A DNA stretch of 64,000 bases from Cladobotryum mycophilum (GCA_036429605.1 CM071590.1:620001-684000); one strand, 5' to 3'. Positions 1 to 12,035 are shown, numbered from the stretch's first letter. Notes: a model not told the origin generated them from the letters alone. Numbers and translations are program-made.

Positions 1-1004
1 TCTGAGGGCATCATCATAGGGTTCAGAAGCTGGAAGAGATGTTGTATACAGGTATCATTATTTGTGGCATTATCACAGATAATAGTACCAACGCGATCTT
101 CAATATCCCAATCTTGGATGACTTTATGGAGTGTTGATGCGATATTATTGCCGGTATGAGCCCCATACTGTTGCCGGAGGGCAAGAAGGCGATGTTGATG
201 TATTCCATTAGGGTCTGTGAAGTGTGCAACAATGCCATTTATTGCAAGCCTATTTGGCGAGGTCCAGAGGTCAAAGCCAAGATGCACCTTCGTCAGGGCA
301 TTCTGAAGCTCATCACGAATAATTTTCTTATTGTCATTGAAGATAGTATCTAGCATTTGACGTTGGTTTGTTCTATTCAATGATAACCCAGAAAAAAGCT
401 GCATATTAAGATCCATCATCAAGCTGCGGATAAAAGGATCGTCAAATGTATTGAACGCTTCATTGGAGTTGATGATATAACCAAGGGCTAGCTCATGAAG
501 CTTATGGACTTGGTTCTTTGGAAAAACCGTAGATATTCGAGTTCGTTTCGGGGGAGGCTGATCATCGGTATCAGAGCTTGTAGTCGAGCCGCCGGATAGA
601 GATCGATAGATTCGATGAGCCCGTTGAAGATGCTCTTTTGCAGAAGTCGTAGCTGATGCCTTAAAGGGCTTAGAATGACCCATATGATCACATCGTCGGC
701 AGACCCAGAAAGCATCGCCTAAGAGATAAGGTTAACTAAATAAAAACGCGATAAAAGAGAGCTTACCATATTGATCTAAAGGCGTAATTTCCCGTATAAA
801 GATCCCTTCATTTACGATCCAGCTGGTCCGGCCTCGTGAGCCTTTCTTGCTCATCAAATCGTCGTTCACGTATCGTTTTCCCTTCCAAGTGGCGACCAGC
901 ATGTTATTGAAGGTCTCGCAAGCTCGAGGGTTATCTTGGGAGGGCGGTATTAGCTGCTGGATAATGCCGCGAGGGCGCGATGCATTAAAAACCGTGAGAC
1001 TCAT
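1..1004 (-). mobile_element. hAT-family transposase, 5' part (runs off the left edge)
   Basis: DDE transposase of a hAT DNA transposon, which would catalyse cut-and-paste transposition. Two exons are visible on the minus strand: 767-1004 (ATG at 1004) and 1-718, separated by a 48-nt intron (719-766) with a GTAAGC donor and TCTTAG acceptor. The protein opens with a BED-type zinc finger split by the intron: CRRC, then a His pair in HLQRAH. About 200 residues in comes the diagnostic hAT motif FDLWTSPN, followed by the RNase H-like core segment containing ICDNATNN. No stop or frameshift is seen in the visible part, so the copy could be intact and young. The catalytic C-terminus and 3' terminal repeat lie outside the window. 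The 5' terminal inverted repeat could not be fixed because its partner is missing. Confidence 0.85.
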
Positions 1005-1098
1005 CGTCAAGGCCAGGGTAAGGTGGTTAAGGCTGTGATGTTGTAATTGTGGTGTTGATCATAAGAGGCATCACGAACGCGATGTGATAAAAACGCGA
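740..1098 (+). repeat. 12-bp direct repeat ATAAAAACGCGA in the hAT 5' region
   Basis: The identical 12-mer ATAAAAACGCGA occurs at 740-751, inside the transposase intron, and at 1087-1098, upstream of the transposase start. A further related GAACGCGAT lies at about 1073. hAT transposases bind short subterminal repeats, so these could be such binding sites. That role is inference. Confidence 0.4.
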
Positions 1099-1756
1099 AA
1101 AAGAATAGTATGAGCTTAAACCTTATTGCCCAAAAAAAGGTAACTAACCAATCAAAAGCCCGTATAGTCTAATGGTATCGTAATTAGTCATAATAGCTAA
1201 AAGGTTGTAGGTTTAAATCCCAAGTTTATCCACCCAAATTCTATCATTTTGTACTAAAAATAGCTACGGAAAGGATATATTCCGAGACATTCTACCTACC
1301 CTAAATTTGATAAATATATCAAATATTCAGCCTTGAACAATTACTTATTTGGGACTGTGAATAGCTTTAAATTATTTGTTTGTTTGGTTGTTTGTTTATT
1401 ATGTTTGATCGGATTGCTTCACTGTCTGTGTCTGGTAACCGATGCCTTACTAAATTGATATTATTTTGTCAAAGATGTATGGTAACCGTGGTCTGGCATA
1501 CGCACTTCCATCACATTACCTTTCTAACCATGATCACGAATAATCTCCATTTACGGGCACGCACTTGCAGTTTGTTCATTTCTGAATCGCATTTTATTAA
1601 GCCGTCGAGTCGTCATCGTGGCAAACACTTTGCTCCATATTGCGAAACCTCTTTCAGGCTCATGCCGCAATCGAGCATACCTCCTTTAACTGACCTCCCT
1701 GCCCTCAAGGGTGACCTTCATTGCAAGCACTCTCTCTCCTCCTGCTTATTCGGGAA
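1005..1756. other. Gene-poor stretch between the hAT element and the first hypothetical gene
   Basis: AT-rich. Apart from the repeats and tRNA-like remnant listed separately, no supported gene is seen. The open frame at 1380-1787 has no coding character. Confidence 0.5.
1158..1231 (+). other. Degenerate tRNA-like / SINE-head sequence
   Basis: TAGTCTAATGG at about 1165-1175 fits the pol III A box. GGTTTAAATCC at 1210-1220 fits the B box GGTTCGAATCC except that the central CG has become TA. The spacing is that of a tRNA. A proper acceptor stem does not form (the 5' GCCCGTA does not pair with the 3' end), so this is a decayed tRNA or tRNA-derived SINE head rather than a functional tRNA gene. 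Confidence 0.35.
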
Positions 1757-2335
1757 CTACCAGTATCGCGAATCATTCTTATCGTGAAGCTCCTGATTCC
1801 ATTTCAGGAAAACCTTGAGCTGTTTTGAGATCAACTTCAGTTTAATGCTAGTAGAAGCGTCATCAGTCTTTTCAGCAAGATTATCGAGTCGTTGAAGGAC
1901 AGTCATCATGGGGCCATCTTTCCATCGGGGTAGCAGAGGGCTTTCCTGCTCCTCAATCCAACACCAAGAGGATTTATCCCCCTTCACTTGACCAATCAAG
2001 CCGGCCAATTCCGCCTGACCCTGTGATTGCGCCCATACTCGGAGCCAGTCGAGGCTTTCTGGTGGGAGTACTTGGGCCGTATTCTTGTTGAACGCGCCTA
2101 GGATCTGATCCGTTAGGGTTTCCCATTCTTTGAAGTCTGAGCGCCGTAATGTGTCTAGGAGCTGGCCATGCTGGGACATGACGGCATTGCGCGATGTTGA
2201 CTGTTGCACATACTTTGTGCAAGTCGCGGAATCATCGGAAACATCGAGGGTGCCAGCTTCCACTTGTTCTAATCTGTTCATCAGATCTTTATCCTCGTGA
2301 CTATAATAGCACTTCTCACAGCACTCCTCGCTCAT
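1757..2335 (-). CDS. Hypothetical protein, 192 aa
   Basis: Single-exon reading frame starting at an ATG (2335) and ending at 1757. I do not recognise the family. The N-terminus is Cys-rich (SEECCEKCYYSHEDKD), and the rest is soluble, charged and predicted mostly helical, with several Trp residues. No signal peptide or membrane segment is visible. Composition is protein-like throughout, which is why it is kept despite the lack of homology. It is divergent from the CorA-like gene at 2962, with about 630 bp between the two starts. Confidence 0.5.
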   Translation of the reverse strand: MSEECCEKCYYSHEDKDLMNRLEQVEAGTLDVSDDSATCTKYVQQSTSRNAVMSQHGQLLDTLRRSDFKEWETLTDQILGAFNKNTAQVLPPESLDWLRVWAQSQGQAELAGLIGQVKGDKSSWCWIEEQESPLLPRWKDGPMMTVLQRLDNLAEKTDDASTSIKLKLISKQLKVFLKWNQELHDKNDSRYW

Positions 2336-2961
2336 GTTGATTCTGATTGGGATCGTTGATTGACACGGGAAATGGGGCTTGAGTGGAGAGATGATTTGGG
2401 TTGGCCTATGGCGGCTTGTGGCTGGCGAGGATAATTAGGAAACTGACGAGAGAGACCCGTGATTGATGCTACTCACCCCAAGGCTTCGGCCTTGTGCGAG
2501 GGCTAAGAAGAGATATAATGAAGGGAAAAAATATTGTAGTTGGGTAGAGAGTGAAAAAATGTGCGAATGAAGCTCTGCAGTGAAAAGATTACGTCTTGAC
2601 AGCTGGAAGCCTGTTGCCTTCACCTGATGCCATATAATTCAGGTAAAAAGGCAATCACCATGAATCCTCGTTTGAGAACATCTTCAAGCTTATTTACGCT
2701 GGATCTAAAGGTTGCATGACCTCGGAAAGTCGATCTTGACATACTTCTTTCATGGGGTGTTGGACGAAAGCACTGCCGCGTGAAAAAAGGCTGTCTATGT
2801 AGGACTTGGCTGATCCTAGATAAGGTGAGCCAGTCCTACGACCAGCTAACAAGGTGCATAGAAGTGGATATTGCGGGGAAATGGTGTAGGAGCTGCTTAT
2901 ATAAATCATCGCCACGCGCAATTAGAAAGCGACTCAATCTCGCCTTTTCGATTCCTCAACC
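2336..2961. other. Intergenic region between divergent genes
   Basis: Putative shared promoter region of the hypothetical gene (minus) and the CorA-like gene (plus). Only short non-coding frames are seen. Confidence 0.5.
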
Positions 2962-4559
2962 ATGTCGATGCTGCGCCTACTGAACGAGACTGGCAAGGAA
3001 GCTTTGGAAAATATTGAATCAGTCAGTTACGCCTGCATTGGTCGAGGGGCTATAGTATTTGGACTTAGAGGACAGGGTTCACTGCAGGACTGGCTCCAAT
3101 CGCAGGATGCCCAGCAGCCAAGCGATGGCGACTTGGTCATCGTGGTGCCATGCGTAAATGGCATCATTCATGAAGATCGAGATGGTCTCACCAGACTGTG
3201 CGCTACATGGGACATTCCAGGACGAGCTATACGTCATCTTCTAACCCGGGTACGGGGTCACGGATCAATGGCACGGCAAAATGACTCCGAATGGCAGCTT
3301 GTTACCCTAGTCACACCATCTGGGGAAAGCACCGCCTCTATTCGCATGGCTATATGCTCCAAGAGGCAGGGTAAACCCAATTATCTTCGGACCATTGTGA
3401 CATGTAATGCGGAAAGTTTTGGGGACGTTGAGCATACAATTTGCGAGTTCATGAAGATGGACTTTGACTCCTCATCGCTTGGGATGGAGATGAGACCGCT
3501 GTGGTTTTCGGTTCTTATAAGTGAAGTAAGGAATAAAAACCCCATATGTGATGATGATGCGCACAGTCTGAGAGGTTTCTAGATTTCTGTCCAAGCTTGG
3601 ATGAATATGAAGCTTGATTGGTCCAGTGATTCTGAGCGCTTGGTGAGTAGATTCCGAGGACGCTCAATGCTTTTACTCACTAAACTAAGAGCAGCTCCAA
3701 GACTTTCGCGACGTCATGAAGGACGTTGACTTGTCCCCTGCCATGTCAGAAGTCGGTCGATGGCGAAACATTGCACGTCGCTCCACATTCTATACAGATC
3801 TGCTCTGGGCGTACCTTGACGAAGCCAAAGCCCGCATCTCAACACTGAAGAAGAACTCGGACAAGCCAGAAGCCTTCATCCCGCTAGAGGAGTATGTTCA
3901 AAACCTGCAGTTTCCTATTAACTCTTCAAGAGAAACTTTTCGATATCTTAGGGAGCACCTTGACGGCTCCCTTCAGATGGTATGCGTTTCGTATGTGTGT
4001 GGTCTTGTCTAAGTTTCTAATGGGCGGCGGCAGTATTCTACCATCATAGAGATCAACGGCATGAATCTGGTGAGACAGAATATCGACTCGATGCGTCGGA
4101 TCGCAGAGAGCAGTGAAGCGCAGGCCGACGAGATGCGGGAATATGCAAAGGAAAGCCGAAAAGACTCGAGAGACATGAGACGACTGGCCTTTCTGACAAT
4201 GTTCTACCTACCAGCCACGGCAGTAGCAGTACGGCTTTCATATTTTCCATCTCTCAAGTGTGGTAGGCTGACCGAAAAAAAAACACACGCAGACAATTTT
4301 CAGTATTCCCTTTCTAGCGCTCGATGACAACCTTCAGTTCAAAGCTGTCCGAAAAATCTGGATTTTCCTCGTCGTCTCTGTAGTGATGACGACGCTGACT
4401 TTTATTGCTTCAGGGCTATGGGACAAATTTTCAGCCAGGAAGCATCGAATGGCAGAGATGTTTGCTCCGGCAAAGAGTGGCTGGACGGCCGGAAACCCGA
4501 ATCCAACAACTGTAGAGCCTGAGGCTATTTCACTGTCGCAGGTAGCGGGGGGACTTTGA
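2962..4559 (+). CDS. CorA-like two-transmembrane protein, 456 aa
   Basis: Five exons: 2962-3525, 3583-3642, 3695-3979, 4034-4228 and 4293-4559, all phase 0 with canonical GT-AG introns. The product has a long soluble N-terminal domain, a charged helical stretch (Arg/Glu/Asp-rich, around residues 300-350) and two C-terminal membrane segments. The first carries the motif LPATAVAT plus IFSIPF, which is typical of fungal CorA-like proteins; the second is KIWIFLVVSVVMTT. A GMN tripeptide is present (EINGMNL), but about 40 residues before the first membrane segment, unlike true CorA, where it ends TM1. Fungal members are therefore better called CorA-like, and cation transport is not proven. The last acceptor was chosen at 4292 because the alternative at 4312 leads straight to a stop. 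Confidence 0.7.
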
Positions 4560-4699
4560 TGAGGAGATTCCTGGAAATGTTTTTAACCCACTGAGAATGG
4601 CTGAAGGCACGAGATAGATAGACTTGTGAAAGCATATGTATAAGCTACATCTCTTTAATCTAGGTCGCATCACTGAAGCTTATGAGGTAGTCCCAATGC

Positions 4700-6545
4700 C
4701 TAATCAACCGTTTGGAGTTCCTTCCAATAATCACCCCTGGGCTTGAAGATAAGATTTGGCCCCTGATGCGCCGTGACAAAAAGATCATCCAGTTGGAACT
4801 CACCCGGCCGTCCCCTCCCGTCCGTTCTACCCAGCTCACCAGCACCGAGCTCACCAGGCTTACCGGGCGCCCCTTCAAAGTCAAAGAACCACATTGTACG
4901 TGCCATCGTCAGGCTGGCTTCCATGTAGGCCATCGCCTTGCCAGCGCAGGCGCGATCGCCTACGAGGAACGGGACAAAGACTTTGCGCATGGTGGCTCGT
5001 TTCGCCTTTTCCTCCTCGGTTTCTACGGTGCCCTCCGGGGGCTCTAGCCAGCGCTCTGGTGTGTATGTGAAGGAATCTGGAAAGTACTCCTCGTTGTGCA
5101 TCAGAGAGTACAGGCTGACGCCCACTTGGGTGCCACGCGGAATGACATGGCCGTCGACGATGAGGGGCTCATCGTCAGACTTTTCCTGCTGCCGCCACAG
5201 GGTGCCGACCGTGGGTGGTGACATGCGAAGCGTCTCGTCGATGCAGGCTCGAAGGTACTTGCAGCCGGCCAGCTGGGGTCCCGAGTGAATCTCACTGGCC
5301 GAGTTAAAGGTGGAACGGATTTCTCTCGCAAGGGCGGCGTAGGACTTGGGGTTTCGGGTGAGATAGAAGAACATGGCACTCATTGTCGTCGCAGTTGTGA
5401 CTCCACCTACGCCAGGTCCCTTGTTTTTAGCCAGATGCATGGATGGAGAAGGAAATGGGGGATGACAAACCTGCAATGATGAAGAAGAAGGCCTCGGGCC
5501 ACATCTCGCCAGGTAGAAATGCATCCTGTTCTTTACCGATGTGTCCAGCGACAAATGAATAAAGATCATGATGGGCATCTTTGTCCTGAGACATGCGTGT
5601 CTTGATCATTGTCCGTATGGTCTTTTCAAACTTGATGAGAGTTCTAATATTGAAAAGCAAACATAGCTTTTCCACGTAGTAGGGTGTGATGGATGGGAGC
5701 TGCATGTAGGTGTAGATACGCCGGCTCATAGCATTAATCACTTCGGGTACAAATCGATGAGTCTCGTCGGTTTGCGTATTGAAGGGATAGCCAAAGGCAA
5801 GCTGACCGACCACGTCTATGCCGAGCCGTTGGAATCGCTCCGTCATATCGATAGCTCCGCCACTCTCGCAGGATGCAAGAAGCTGCTGCAAGAAGACGTT
5901 GACGTGTTCCGACATGGTGGGCTCAAACTTCTTCATCGACCTTTCCGTAATGACTGGGGCTATGATCTTCCGCTTTCTGCGGTGCTGCTTGCTGTCAATG
6001 GCATTGATGAGACTCGGGTACTTTGCCGTCAGCTGGGAATTGGCGTATGATTGCCCCTTTGTTACTCTTGGGTTGAGGTAGATATCTTTTGGTTGTCAGC
6101 ATAGGTTCAATGACCTAGGAGGATGTTGTTTACCAAACACAGCCGTCATTGAGTTGAACATTAGCCGATTTGGCGATTGCCTGAAGACGGGACCTGTAAG
6201 GATCGTTAAAGGACAAAACGATGACTAAAAAGCGAAGCCCAAGTGGGCTATTTTGAGGATTGTACCATATTCCAGGAAGTTTTGGTATGTAGCAAGATGG
6301 TAGTTTTTCTTCCATGCGAAATAACCGCCATAGGCCTCGGTGAGTCTTCCCACAAGTGGTCCTGGGTAGCGGCGTAGAGGATGAAAGAACAAATTATAGC
6401 TCCCAAACAGAATACTCTACAACGATTCATTAGCCAAGACTTGGCGATGTTGTCATGGTTTGGCATAGAAAAAACGCCCTACCAAGGGAATGATAATGCA
6501 GGCAGCATATGTTGCTGCTAGAAGCAGAACATCAAGAAAGCTCAT
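4700..6545 (-). CDS. Cytochrome P450 monooxygenase, 531 aa
   Basis: Five exons on the minus strand: 6483-6545, 6266-6416, 6134-6193, 5471-6085 and 4700-5406. The N-terminus (MSFLDVLLLAATYAACIII) is an ER membrane anchor, followed by the proline-rich hinge FHPLRRYPGPL. The I-helix oxygen-binding motif is AGGVTT, and the intron at 5407-5470 is placed so that it is preserved. The K-helix ExxR is ETLR, the PERF-like segment is YTPERW, and the heme-binding loop FLVGDRACAG matches FxxGxRxCxG with its cysteine ligand. Length is normal for a class II fungal P450. The substrate cannot be told. A PTH11-like receptor and an MFS efflux pump lie next to it, but there is no backbone synthase, so a secondary-metabolite cluster is not established. 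Confidence 0.9.
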
Positions 6546-7294
6546 GATGTGCAAACTTGGGGGTTGACACTGGAGTGCTTTTGAGGTGCCGTATAGCAGG
6601 ACAGAAGATGTTGGGGGTGGGGGAATGGTAATAACTACTAAACTCTGGTCCAAATGAGGGAGCCCAGGCGTTTTGTCTACTCAATTCCTCTTCTCGCCCC
6701 TCCGAGCACGAGTAACTGGAATGCAGGACAATCCCCTGGCACCAGTTGACCCACTTGTGGGCAAAGCACGAAACCACCCGCAACCGTTTTTTGTAGTCCA
6801 GGATGTAAGTATCCATAACAGTGTGTTGGTTGGGTTTCAAGGCTGTCGTATACATCCATCGGATACGAAATAATGTGGATGGGTTACCCACTGTCGCAGA
6901 TTCGGAGGGGGCCGAGGGGGTGTGCATTGTTGGTGGTGGGGTGATGATTTAGCAGTCGATCTTGGAACTATCTATAAGTTGACCACGGCAAGAAGATGAA
7001 TAAGAGAAAAATTGAGGCCTCAGACATGACGATTAAGAAAAAGATTGCATAGATGTCTAGCTAGGTATCAAAAGATGGCCGTTCAGGAGCCATAATATCC
7101 AGGAATTAGCCCGCTTCCTACCCTAAAAAGGGCCGGGCGTAAAAGCACGGATTCCGTCTTATTCGACCACATATGAAATCTGATGAACTTTTGGCCGAAG
7201 CCATCATCCTAGCCAGTGAAGAGAGCTCGCATCAGCAACGATGATTGAAATGCTGCTGTTTAGCCTTATCCCCAAACCTTTCAATAGCATCAAC
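6546..7294. other. Intergenic region upstream of the P450
   Basis: Contains the P450 promoter region and the 3' flank of the receptor gene. No supported gene is seen. Several short overlapping frames at 6532-6927 lack coding character. Confidence 0.5.
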
Positions 7295-8943
7295 TTATGG
7301 TCTCCCCGTCCATGGATACTGACTGGAAAAGAGGTCACTGTCGGAAGTCGTAGAAGCCGCGTCCTCAGTAGTTTCGATCTTGGTATGACAAACAATGCCT
7401 CCATCTTCTTGGTAAGGACCATGGGTATATGATGAATATGAAGCCTTGGTTCTAACGGATCCCATCTCTCTAAGTTGAGTCTGGCTGTCTTCATCCTTGA
7501 CACGATGCAAAATATGGGGTTTCGCGCCATTATTATTAGAGGGGTTGCTTTTCGATGCTTGTTTCCAGGATCGAATAATTGCAGTGACGCGACATCCTAA
7601 CCGACTCTCGGTATATGCCTTGGGCAATGCAGGCACAGCTATGCGCCAAATGTTAGCGTCGTGATGCCTCCTGCTACGACTCTCCAGACAAAGTGGTAAC
7701 GGGGCACATACCAAAGACTAGTAGCACACATGTTGTCTCAGCAAATCCACAAAGGTAGAGTGCCGCAAGACCGTAGTTTGAGTCGCCTACGTCGTTTACA
7801 TACGCTAGATGGGAATTCGACCAGACACGCATAGCCGCACAAGCAATAGTTCTGGCGTCTTGTTAGTGATTCACACGAGAGCGACTTCAAAGGGGATGCC
7901 AGCATACAGAATACCGAAGGAGAATATTATGGAAACTCCCATCTTCCTGTTTCTCGTCATCTGTAGCTTCCAAATAACACCTTGTGGTAGGAAGAGGATG
8001 AGCAAGTCCATGGCAAGATTGAAGCAGGCAGTCGAAACGTCTAGGAACTTTTTGTCGATGCATTTTCCCGACAGCCAAGGCGTCCATGTCTTAGCTATGG
8101 GTATACAGGTTACGCCTTCGGCTATCATCCCGGCCGAGTAGAGGAGAAAGTTGAGGATCATCATGACCCGGCATGTCCAGAAGAAGGCGTTTCGGGTACT
8201 AGTTGGGACGAAGATGTGTGCTGGTCCCCCTTGTTAGCGGGTGTAATTACTTTTTGGATAAGAGAGAAGTTGGGGGTGCCGTCTATGCACGCACTCCATT
8301 CAAAGAGGATGGCCGTTTTCGCAAAGATCATGACTACAGAGTAGATGAAAGGGAGAATTACGGCGACCTAAAAACCTAGTATTAGTAAATCCAGTGTCGT
8401 AATAGACTTCCCAGGGTAGAACATACAAAAATGGCCTTTTGCGAGTCCTTGAAGCGGATATCCCACTGATGTACGAAATAGCCTCCATAGTGAAGCTGTG
8501 CGTAAAAGGCCCAAGCCAAGCCGATATATGCTGCCTATAAGTTATGTAAGCAAAGAGGAAGAAGAAAAAGAAGAAGAAAAGACACCGGGACTGGGAAAAT
8601 GAGTCTACAGTGAGGGCTAGACCTACAAATGCAGCGAGACCTAGGTCTATGGTGTTCAACTCCATTAGTATGATGAAAATAACGTCTTCGGACATTTCGA
8701 GCAGAGCTTACAGTCTTCGATCCTAGCCTGCTTCATCACTATTATCCGTGAATAGGCACGAACTGGGACTGAAAGGCATACAAGAGAGATGCAGAAAACC
8801 GAGACAGCGATGGCCAAGCCATTTCGATTCATCGGGTTGGTCAAGTTCGGGACAACACCTTCAGGGGGTACCATTCCAGGCCCGTTTAGAATGGCCTCCT
8901 GCACATCATGTGGAAGATGAGGGAATTGGCGTATTAAATCCAT
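7295..8943 (-). CDS. PTH11-like integral membrane protein with fungal rhodopsin domain, 409 aa
   Basis: Seven exons on the minus strand: 8712-8943, 8627-8646, 8427-8534, 8295-8367, 7908-8220, 7712-7851 and 7295-7638. The phases of all seven agree. The predicted product is a seven-helix membrane protein with landmarks of the SAT4/PTH11 rhodopsin family: IVMKQARIEDY, HYGGYFVHQWD, the FWTCR segment, YVNDVGDSNYG and the last helix LCGFAETTCVLLVFG. A hydrophilic Ser/Thr-rich tail of about 110 residues follows. Family members are plasma-membrane receptor-like proteins; PTH11 in the rice blast fungus acts in surface sensing. Exon 2 is only 20 nt. Its donor could alternatively be shifted by four bases together with the next acceptor. 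Confidence 0.75.
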
Positions 8944-10078
8944 CTTCTGTCGGTATGGTAGCCAAGTAAGAGTCTGGGGGTGCGGCCTGATTGATGATTG
9001 CTGGGTAAGGGGAACTGGAGCAGCAGCGGTAGCAGATGGCAGCGAAGATGATTTCAGTACAATTTGCTGACACTTCGAGCCTTTATTTCATATTTACATT
9101 TGTATCATAGATCGCACGAGTGAGTTGGGAGGTGGCCGATCCCATCGGTTCCAATGCCGACGTTTTACGGAGCCTGGTTCAACTGGAGCGCAGATCTTCC
9201 GCAGCCTTGTTCTAACCTAGTCAAATCCTTCTGTATTACCGTTTCACACGAGGAGCATGCGTGCCGTACCGATAATGATTGGAAACTAAATATATATGTA
9301 GATAAAGTGCATCTACAATTGCGTCGCCCGCAGTTAGTAGGGGTGTGAATGGGCTCGGAGAATAGGTAGGGTGCATGTAGAAGGCGGCCTAAGCCTTAGA
9401 CGTGGATTGCAGGAGAAAACTACGCCCAAGAAGGTTAGAAACATAATCATGGCAGGTTCTGCGGTTGAGTTAATTGTTGGTCGAAAGCGTAATAATAATG
9501 AGGCTGCATGTTCTGTCTGCTGCCCAACCAACGGGGCGAGGGGAGATGAAGACGCGACGCCCGTGGGCTCAATTATGCTTGGCTAATATCGAAATGATTG
9601 TATCAAGTTCCATCTTGGTTCTTGACTTGCTTGTTTGATCAACAGGTGTTCATAGTGTCTAGACAACATGACAAGATATTTCTTGTTACTCAAGAACTCA
9701 TTGGCTGGATAGCGACAAAGAGATCCTCTCATCCCACGTGTCAATATTTCCATACCATATACATCACCCCCCGCGCTGTCTCGGGCCCTTTGTTGTCATG
9801 TTTTACAACCCCGACCAACTGCATGATCCATCGTGGTGTGGTAGGGCGTCACACATCCGATGGCTTCATGGTATCGAAGTTATGGATCCCGCTCTCGCCC
9901 AACGAGGACGATCGGACCAAAAAGTCCACATGGAAAAGCGAGACGCGAGACAGCCAAGAAAAACTTGACTAGAAACCGACAACCCGTTTGTGTCCTAGAA
10001 GACCTTCACTATCGGCATATCCAGCGACCTTGGATCAACAGGGAGACGTCGTTCTGAATCACTCCACCAGAAAAGAAA
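8944..10078. other. Intergenic region before the MFS gene
   Basis: Upstream region shared by the divergently oriented receptor and MFS genes. Open frames at 9598-9972 overlap one another in several frames and show no family motif. Confidence 0.5.
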
Positions 10079-12035
10079 ATGGAAACCGGATCTTTAGACG
10101 ACTCCCTACCCTCCACCAAAGAAAAAGTTGAAGGGCAATACTCGAATGACGGCGGGAATACCAACCCAAAAGAACATGACAACATTATCGCGTCTCAAGA
10201 GTGGCCAGCATCGCCCGAACATGATGAAAGCAAAGGCTCGGACAGCGACAACGACGCCGTCTATCTAAGAGGTTTTCGCTTCTGGATGGTCATCCTTCTG
10301 ATTGGCATCATGTTTTTCTTGATGCAGACCGAGATACCGATTGTCACCACATCTTTAGTCACCATCACCAAGGACCTAGAAGGCTTTGAATCGGCGAACT
10401 GGGTCATGTCCAGCTATCCTCTAGGATACGTCGGTATGCACTGTCCTCCTCTTTTCCTGATCTACCAGGACCTGTTCTGACCCACTTCACCTTTTAGGTG
10501 TCGTTGTCATCATCACCAAGCTAAGCGACATCTTTGGCCGCAAACCTGCTTTTTTGCTGTCCATCTTCATCTTCACCGTCTTCTCTAGTGGGTGTGCAGC
10601 GGCCAAGACCATGCCGCAACTGTAAGTGGACAAATTTGGTGGAAATGTACTTGCTAGTCGCCGCACTCTTCGCTCATCTTATATTACTCTCCCTTTCTAG
10701 CATCATTATGCGTGCCGTTCAGGGTGTAGGCGGCGGCGGTAGCTATGCACTCAGCATCGTCCTGATCATCGAGATTGTGCTCCCTCAAAAGTACGGAAAA
10801 CAAGTCGCATATACCGGATTTGCCATTGTGCTGGCCATGACCTTGGGGCCAATCATCGGAGGTGCTATTAGCTCCAACACGACGTGGATATGGATATTCC
10901 TGTTCAACGTGCCCATCGGAGTCGTGGGCTTCGTGCTTGCGCTGATGGGTATCCCAGGCGGCTTCCCATATCATGGCCAACTAGGAACAGCTTCACAGCC
11001 CAGCAGATCGTTGGCCAGGCTTGACTTGCTTGGCTGTCTTTTGCTACTGTTGGCGACCATGTCATTTACTGCGACCTTCCAGGAGGCAGGCTCAAAATTT
11101 GCGTGGGACTCTGCCTACGTTATCGTCTTGCTGGTCGTCTCTATTGTGCTGTGGGCTGGACTTCTACTCTGGGAGCGCATCACGACGCTGGCCGACGGCA
11201 TTCGGGAACCCGTGCTGCCCTGGCGCTTTTTTACAAATCGTGTCATGGTGGGAATATTGCTGTAAGTGGATTACCCATCATCCCCAAGCTCCATGTGCTG
11301 ACACTCGCGAATCAGCGGGATTCTGTTGCTCGGCGGACCTTTGACGGTGACCACCCTCCAACTCCCGCAAAGGTTCCAGCTTGTCAATGGTAACTCTGCC
11401 ATTGGCGCCAGCATGAAACTGATAGCATTTGGAGGGGCCGTTCTTATTGGGACAATCACATGCGCCAACCTGTCCAAGTTCAAGGTGCCATTCATGTACA
11501 TCATCATCTTCGGGGCTCTGTTGCAAGCCATCGGCTTTGCTCTTCTGGGACTATAGCGGCTTCTACCCACGCTCTGCGTGGCGTCTATGGCTATCAGGCG
11601 ATTGCTGGCTTAGGCTGCGGCATATCTTTCCAAGCTCTTTTTCTTGCGATCCTTTTCACGGCCGAGAAACGTGACCAAGGTAAGCCTCACTGATCGCTTG
11701 AAATACACAACGTGCTAATACAAACAAGCTGTAGACTGGGCACGGCGACTCAGTTCAGAGCCATGGGCAGTGCCATCATGGTTGCGATTGCGACATCCGT
11801 GTTCAACAGCTATGTCTTGTCCCAACTGAGGGCCCTGGGTATATCGGACCCATCGAATCTGGCTGAGATGCGAGGCATGGTCGGCGCGACCATCACCCCG
11901 GAGGTGCAGGAAAGTGCGAGGAGAATTCTGTCCAAGGGTTACAATCGTCAGATGCTGGTTCTTTGTGCCTGTGGAGCTGCTCAAGTGCCCGTCGCGCTTC
12001 TGATGTGGAAGAAGACGCACATCAAGAGCGCATAG
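10079..12035 (+). CDS. MFS efflux transporter, DHA2/TRI12-like, reading frame broken twice
   Basis: Drug-type major facilitator of about 570 aa. Exons: 10079-10433, 10498-10621, 10701-11261, 11316-11679 and 11729-12035. After a hydrophilic acidic N-terminus come the membrane segments, with the loop motif DIFGRKP, then MRAVQGVGGGGSY, and motif C as GPIIGG, as in 14-helix DHA2/TRI12 pumps. Two single-base losses disrupt the frame. Near 11547-11549 the frame of FGALLQAIGFALLG runs into TAG, while the continuation TIAASTHALRGVYGY is in the next frame. Just after 11734 one base is again missing before LGTATQFRAMGS. No splice choice repairs either without removing conserved helices. Because the same kind of error hits Ess1 in this window, sequencing error is as likely as pseudogenisation. 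Confidence 0.75.

Noticed and set aside
1380..1787. 135-codon plus-strand frame
   Set aside because: Overlaps the 3' end of the minus-strand hypothetical gene; Cys/Phe/His-rich random composition and no motif.
4712..5288. Plus-strand frames under the P450
   Set aside because: Mirror frames of the strongly supported P450 coding exon.
9598..9972. Overlapping frames before the MFS gene
   Set aside because: Three frames open at once, no recognisable protein, and lies in the expected promoter.
4700..12035. Secondary-metabolite gene cluster (P450 + receptor + MFS)
   Set aside because: No polyketide synthase, peptide synthetase, terpene cyclase or pathway regulator is present in the neighbourhood.
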